DNA of 10,053 nucleotides from an uncultured Rhodospirillaceae bacterium. GTDB lineage: Bacteria; Pseudomonadota; Alphaproteobacteria; Rhodospirillales; UBA2165. Both the position numbers and the translations under genes were made by a program. The DNA is taken from contig CAJWIB010000071.1 in the NCBI GenBank assembly GCA_913041095.1, positions 1-10,053 of the forward strand, written 5' to 3'. Under the pieces are notes generated by a model, which made no database searches, was not told the DNA's origin, and saw only the letters and a program-made list of their open reading frames with translations. Below, piece after piece: positions 6,828-10,053 of the stretch (positions are counted from its first letter, which is position 1; each line of letters begins with the position of its first letter).

Positions 6828-6835
6828 TCTTTTCT

Positions 6836-6864
6836 TTGATTTTACCGCTTTGGCAGACTATCAC
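6836..6864 (+). promoter_or_regulatory. Candidate promoter for the chorismate mutase-hisC-tyrC operon
   Basis: TTGATT (6836-6841), a 17-nt spacer and TATCAC (6859-6864), four of six matches in each hexamer. Transcription would start near 6871, about 35 nt before the ATG at 6905. Its -35 lies only 8 bp from the -35 of the candidate metX promoter on the other strand. Confidence 0.43.
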
Positions 6865-6904
6865 TGTCGCCTGCTCGATTGAGAGTAAATGAATTTTGAA
6901 AATT

Positions 6905-7867
6905 ATGAAGTTTGATTTGGTGATGACTGACAAACAGTTAGAATCCCTGCGTGATGAACTCGATGCAATCGATATTGAGATTCAAAATCTTTTAACCCGC
7001 CGGGCGGAAATCTCGCTCGAAGTTAAGAAGATTAAGCAAGATGGCGAGGTAAAGTTAAAACCGGGCCGTGAGGCGCAGATTATACGCGCCCTGATCGAAC
7101 GTCATCAAGGCCATTTCCCGAAACCCGAACTCATTCGAATATGGCGGGAAATCCTAAGCGCTTCGTTGCAAGCGCAGGGTGCCTTTTCGGTCGGCGTATA
7201 TGTACCGGAAGATGGCATTAACGATAGTGATGAAAATAGCTGGGGCTACTTCGCCGCTGCCCGTGGGCATTATGGCACTTTTACGCCAATGATTGGTTAT
7301 CCCTCTCAGCGCAGGGTTATTGAAGCCGTTATCGAAGACGAATGTTCGGTCGGCGTTTTACCAGTACCGGGCCGCCAGGAAGATGATCCGTGGTGGCGGC
7401 ACTTGGCAATACAGGGTCCGATGCTGAGTAGTAACGGCAGTTTAAATCCACCACGTATTATTTCCCGTCTGCCCTTTGCGACGCCTAGTAATGGTGCAAA
7501 TAAAATGGGGAGCAAATCAGGTGGTAATGCGCTCGATTCTTTAGTGATAGCCAAAAGTGAGATGGATCCTTCGGGATTGGATTGCACTTATATTGGGCTT
7601 GATCTGTCGGAAGACATACCCAATACAAGAATTGATGTAAGAATTGTGGAAATCGGTATGACCGGTTCCGTCATTGCATTATGGCATGACGACGATATGC
7701 CGGAACGATGGCTCTCGCTGTTAAAAATTAATGGCTATTTCACCCCTGAAGATGGCAATCTATTGCGCCTGGCTGAAGGATTTAGTGGGCATTTTAATCA
7801 AGCAACTGTACTTGGAGGCTACGCGGTGCCAATTGGCGCCGATGCGTTAGCGCCGAGTAATAATTGA
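6905..7867 (+). CDS. Chorismate mutase (AroQ type) fused to a prephenate-dehydratase-like region
   Basis: With the ATG at 6905 the protein has 320 residues. Residues 10-91 form an AroQ chorismate mutase domain, which converts chorismate to prephenate. By alignment from memory with the E. coli PheA mutase, the active-site residues appear kept: Arg16, Arg33, Lys44, Arg55, Glu56 and Gln91. Residues about 114-215 resemble a worn prephenate dehydratase: GYFAAARGHYGTF near 114, VIEAVIEDECSVGVLPVPG ending near 155, and LDSLVIAK at 210-217 where active dehydratases have TRFLVIA. The catalytic Thr-Arg pair is thus absent. A segment after 217 (DPSGLDCTYIGLDL) sits where an ACT domain would begin. Dehydratase activity is unlikely. 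Start is uncertain: a TTG at 6896 lies 10 nt after GAGAG (6881-6885), and an ATG at 6923 is also possible. First gene of an operon with hisC (30-nt gap) and tyrC. Confidence 0.88.
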   Translation: MKFDLVMTDKQLESLRDELDAIDIEIQNLLTRRAEISLEVKKIKQDGEVKLKPGREAQIIRALIERHQGHFPKPELIRIWREILSASLQAQGAFSVGVYVPEDGINDSDENSWGYFAAARGHYGTFTPMIGYPSQRRVIEAVIEDECSVGVLPVPGRQEDDPWWRHLAIQGPMLSSNGSLNPPRIISRLPFATPSNGANKMGSKSGGNALDSLVIAKSEMDPSGLDCTYIGLDLSEDIPNTRIDVRIVEIGMTGSVIALWHDDDMPERWLSLLKINGYFTPEDGNLLRLAEGFSGHFNQATVLGGYAVPIGADALAPSNN

Positions 7868-7897
7868 AACAACATTTGACGTAACGAAAGAAAGATA

Positions 7898-8995
7898 ATG
7901 GCTTCTCCTCAACCACTTGCCGGATTAGAAAAAATTGCCCCTTATGTCGCGGGTGAATCTGAAATAACCGGCGTTGAACGCGTAATTAAACTTGCCGCCA
8001 ATGAAGGTGCCTTTGGTCCAAGTCCAAAAACCTTGGAGGCAGTGAATGCTATCGGCAGCGATTTCCACCGCTATCCTGATGGCGATTGCAGCGAATTGCG
8101 CGATCTTTTGGCAGAAAAAAATAATCTGCCAAAGGAGAATCTTATTTGTGGTGCCGGCTCCGATGAATTGATAAATCTACTGTGCCGCTCTTACGCCGGT
8201 CCGGGGGATGAAATCTTATATCCAGCGCATGGCTTTGCGATGTATCCGATTTATGGCCTGACCGTTGGCGCCAGTATCGTTGCCGCGCCGGAAAATGGGA
8301 TCACCGTTGATGTTGATCAAATTCTGGCTCATGTGACCGAAAAAACAAAATTGTTGTTTATCGCCAATCCGAACAATCCCACCGGCACTTATATACCAAC
8401 TTCTGAAGTATCCCGATTGATTGACGGTGTGCCGGACGAAGTCCTGCTGGTATTGGATTCCGCCTATGCTGAATTTGTTGAAGTGGACGACTACTCGGAC
8501 AGTTCGGAGTTTGTCTCCACTAACGATAATGTTGTCATGCTGCGGACTTTTTCGAAAATCTACGGCATGGGTGGCATTCGGCTTGGCTGGGGCTATGCGC
8601 CAGATGCCGTGATTGATATCCTCAATCGGATGCGGAGCCCATTTAATGTTTCCTACCCCGCAATAGTCGCTGGTGTTGCTGCAATCCAAGACGATGAATT
8701 TTTAAAGAAATCTCAGGAGCACAATAAAAAGTGGCTCGCCTGGACAACCGAAAACATCCGGGCGCTGGACCTCGAAGTACCAGACAGTGTCTGCAATTTT
8801 ATTTTGGTTCGCTTTCCGGAAGGTCAAGGCAAAAACGCTACCGCTGAATCAGCCGATGTCTTTCTAAAATCCAAAGGCATCATCGTACGCCGCATGGGTG
8901 GTTATGGGCTCCCCGACGCCTTGCGGATATCCATCGGCCTCGAAGATGAAATGAAATTCGTCGTCGAAACGCTAGCTGAATTTGTGAGTAATTAG
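7898..8995 (+). CDS. hisC: HisC-type aminotransferase (histidinol-phosphate / aromatic)
   Basis: A 365-residue fold-type I PLP aminotransferase. Marks of the HisC family are the N-terminal KLAANEGAFGPSPK (IKLxxNExxxGPSP), FHRYPDGDCSELRDLLA, AGSDELINLLCRSY, FIANPNNPTGTYIP, LDSAYAEF and the PLP-lysine segment RTFSKIYGMGGIRLGWGYA, with Lys220 as the Schiff-base residue. The C-terminal RRMGGYGLPDALRISIG carries the substrate-carboxylate-binding Arg. Start ATG 7898 follows a GAAAGAAAGAT purine run. No other his gene is in the window; its place between chorismate mutase and tyrC suggests that it transaminates phenylpyruvate or 4-hydroxyphenylpyruvate (or prephenate), perhaps as well as histidinol phosphate. 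Zymomonas mobilis has a similar hisC-tyrC pair with a broad-specificity HisC. The role balance is inference. Confidence 0.92.
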   Translation: MASPQPLAGLEKIAPYVAGESEITGVERVIKLAANEGAFGPSPKTLEAVNAIGSDFHRYPDGDCSELRDLLAEKNNLPKENLICGAGSDELINLLCRSYAGPGDEILYPAHGFAMYPIYGLTVGASIVAAPENGITVDVDQILAHVTEKTKLLFIANPNNPTGTYIPTSEVSRLIDGVPDEVLLVLDSAYAEFVEVDDYSDSSEFVSTNDNVVMLRTFSKIYGMGGIRLGWGYAPDAVIDILNRMRSPFNVSYPAIVAGVAAIQDDEFLKKSQEHNKKWLAWTTENIRALDLEVPDSVCNFILVRFPEGQGKNATAESADVFLKSKGIIVRRMGGYGLPDALRISIGLEDEMKFVVETLAEFVSN

Positions 8996-8996
8996 G

Positions 8997-9905
8997 ATGG
9001 CCAAAAAACAATCGCCCCATATTTTTGAGCGACTTGCGCTGATCGGCATTGGGCTGATCGGCTCTTCTATTGCGCGCGTTGCCAAAAGGGATAATTTGGT
9101 TGGGCATATTTCGGTGTCGGCCCGCACCCAGAAAAGCCTCGATAAAGCGATGGAACTTGGTATTGCCGATAGTGTTTCGCTCGATCAAAAGGCCGCGGTG
9201 AAAGATGCTGATATGGTTATCATCTGCGCACCAATTAGCGCCTACCAAGAAATTATCGAAGCCATTGCACCGGGTTTAAAACCGGGCGCCATTGTCAGCG
9301 ATGTTGGTTCGGTCAAACAAGCTGTGGTCCGTGATCTTGGCTCGCATATCCCCGAAGGCATTCATTTGATCCCGGCCCATCCAGTTGCCGGTACCGAGCA
9401 TTCCGGTCCGGAAGCAGGCTTCCCGGAATTGTTCACAGATCGCTGGTGCATATTGACGCCACCACTTGGCACGGACGAAAAATCTATCGACGCAGTTGAG
9501 GCATTTTGGAAGGCCGCTGGATCAGATGTCGAAATAATGGACCCAGGTCATCACGATCAAGTAATGGCCATGACCTCTCATCTACCGCATTTAATCGCTT
9601 ATACAATCGTCGGCACAGCTACTGATCTTGAGAAAACTCTGCGCAACGAAGTGATTAAATTTTCAGCTGGTGGGTTTCGGGATTTCACCCGGATCGCCGC
9701 TTCTGATCCAACAATGTGGCGGGATGTTTTTCTCAATAATCGCGATGCCGTATTGGAAATGCTGCAAAGATTTAGTGAAGATATCACCGCACTGCAGCGG
9801 GCCATTCGTTGGGGCGAAGGCGATACCTTATTCGAGCTGTTCTCCCGAACACGCGACGTGCGGCGCGGTGTGATCGAAGCCAAACAAGAAAAAATGTACG
9901 ATTAA
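8997..9905 (+). CDS. tyrC: Prephenate/arogenate (cyclohexadienyl) dehydrogenase
   Basis: A 302-residue NAD(P)-dependent TyrA-family enzyme that oxidatively decarboxylates prephenate (to 4-hydroxyphenylpyruvate) or arogenate (to tyrosine). The dinucleotide-binding loop is GIGLIGSS at residues 17-24, followed by a Rossmann fold with DMVIICAPISAY and SDVGSVKQAV. The catalytic His128 lies in HPVAGTEHSG. His195 and His198 lie in TSHLPHLIAYT, and the substrate-binding block is GGFRDFTRIAASDPTMWRDV. No ACT domain follows, as in the stand-alone TyrC/TyrA type. The ATG at 8997 comes one base after the hisC stop, which makes translational coupling likely; only a weak TAGG precedes it. Whether it prefers prephenate or arogenate, and NAD or NADP, cannot be read from the sequence. 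It converges on the next gene with a 12-nt gap. Confidence 0.93.
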   Translation: MAKKQSPHIFERLALIGIGLIGSSIARVAKRDNLVGHISVSARTQKSLDKAMELGIADSVSLDQKAAVKDADMVIICAPISAYQEIIEAIAPGLKPGAIVSDVGSVKQAVVRDLGSHIPEGIHLIPAHPVAGTEHSGPEAGFPELFTDRWCILTPPLGTDEKSIDAVEAFWKAAGSDVEIMDPGHHDQVMAMTSHLPHLIAYTIVGTATDLEKTLRNEVIKFSAGGFRDFTRIAASDPTMWRDVFLNNRDAVLEMLQRFSEDITALQRAIRWGEGDTLFELFSRTRDVRRGVIEAKQEKMYD

Positions 9906-9917
9906 GCTGTTGCCCGG

Positions 9918-10053
9918 CTAATTATCGAGTTTGCGGATGCTCTCCAGCGATGGCGGGTCTTCGCCCCAATCTATCGCTGGAACCGCCATCAGCGGCACCG
10001 GTCCAGCAAATAGCTGCCCATCCTGTAGCGTCAGCGGCAAGGATATGCTACGA
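9918..10053 (-). CDS. C-terminal fragment of a DUF2125-like protein, cut by window edge
   Basis: The minus-strand frame from the right edge to the TAG at 9920-9918 encodes the last 44 residues: RSISLPLTLQDGQLFAGPVP, then LMAVPAIDWGEDPPSLESIR and KLDN. The pattern LPLTLxDGxLxxGPVPLxxxP resembles the C-terminal end of alphaproteobacterial DUF2125 proteins, large exported or envelope-associated proteins of unknown function. The stop lies 12 nt from the tyrC stop in convergent orientation. Only a short piece is visible, so the family call is tentative; that this is a real gene is supported by the coherent frame and by the absence of stops across the piece. Confidence 0.58.
   Translation of the reverse strand, partial: RSISLPLTLQDGQLFAGPVPLMAVPAIDWGEDPPSLESIRKLDN

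Noticed and set aside
6716..6830. SAM-II (metA-type) riboswitch ahead of metX
   Set aside because: The pseudoknot consensus that I remember (GUGAUUUG, CACGUUAAA, GCUAAA blocks) is not present in order.
6889..6915. 8-codon open frame MNFENYEV before the chorismate mutase start, as a possible leader peptide
   Set aside because: It has only one Phe and one Tyr, no following terminator/antiterminator pair, and it overlaps the likely gene start; attenuation is not supported.

Overview
The window looks like ordinary chromosome from an alphaproteobacterium of moderate GC content. The best guess is a Rhodospirillales-like lineage. This rests on RppH-type and KorAB-type protein sequences, a metX-metW pair, a chorismate mutase / hisC / tyrC-type operon next to it, and the start of a DUF2125-like gene. 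No tRNA, rRNA, insertion sequence, phage gene or CRISPR array was seen. The species assignment is inference, because no database could be searched.

Layout from left to right. The 3' part of rppH (Nudix RNA pyrophosphohydrolase) runs off the left edge. A 308-nt non-coding stretch follows, with several short palindromes and a candidate promoter. Next come korA and korB, encoding a two-subunit 2-oxoacid (probably 2-oxoglutarate):ferredoxin oxidoreductase, with a probable intrinsic terminator after korB. Bases 3677-4054 on the minus strand hold a decayed DUF985-type cupin gene with two premature stops. A divergently placed gene for a class I methyltransferase-like protein with an unusual nucleotide-binding loop follows. 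It converges on metW.

metX and metW form a minus-strand unit (4-nt ATGA overlap) for the homoserine acylation step of methionine synthesis. A compact intergenic region with two back-to-back candidate promoters separates metX from a plus-strand operon. That operon encodes a chorismate mutase fused to a prephenate-dehydratase-like region that seems to lack the catalytic motif, a HisC-type aminotransferase, and a prephenate/arogenate dehydrogenase. Together these three could carry chorismate to tyrosine, and the HisC protein may also serve histidine synthesis. A minus-strand gene fragment resembling the C-terminus of DUF2125 proteins converges on tyrC at the right edge.

I did not find a new defence, mobile or biosynthetic system. 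The points most worth a second look are the broken cupin gene, the degenerate dehydratase-like half of the chorismate mutase protein, and a nested inverted repeat in the metX leader that would cover its translation start region.
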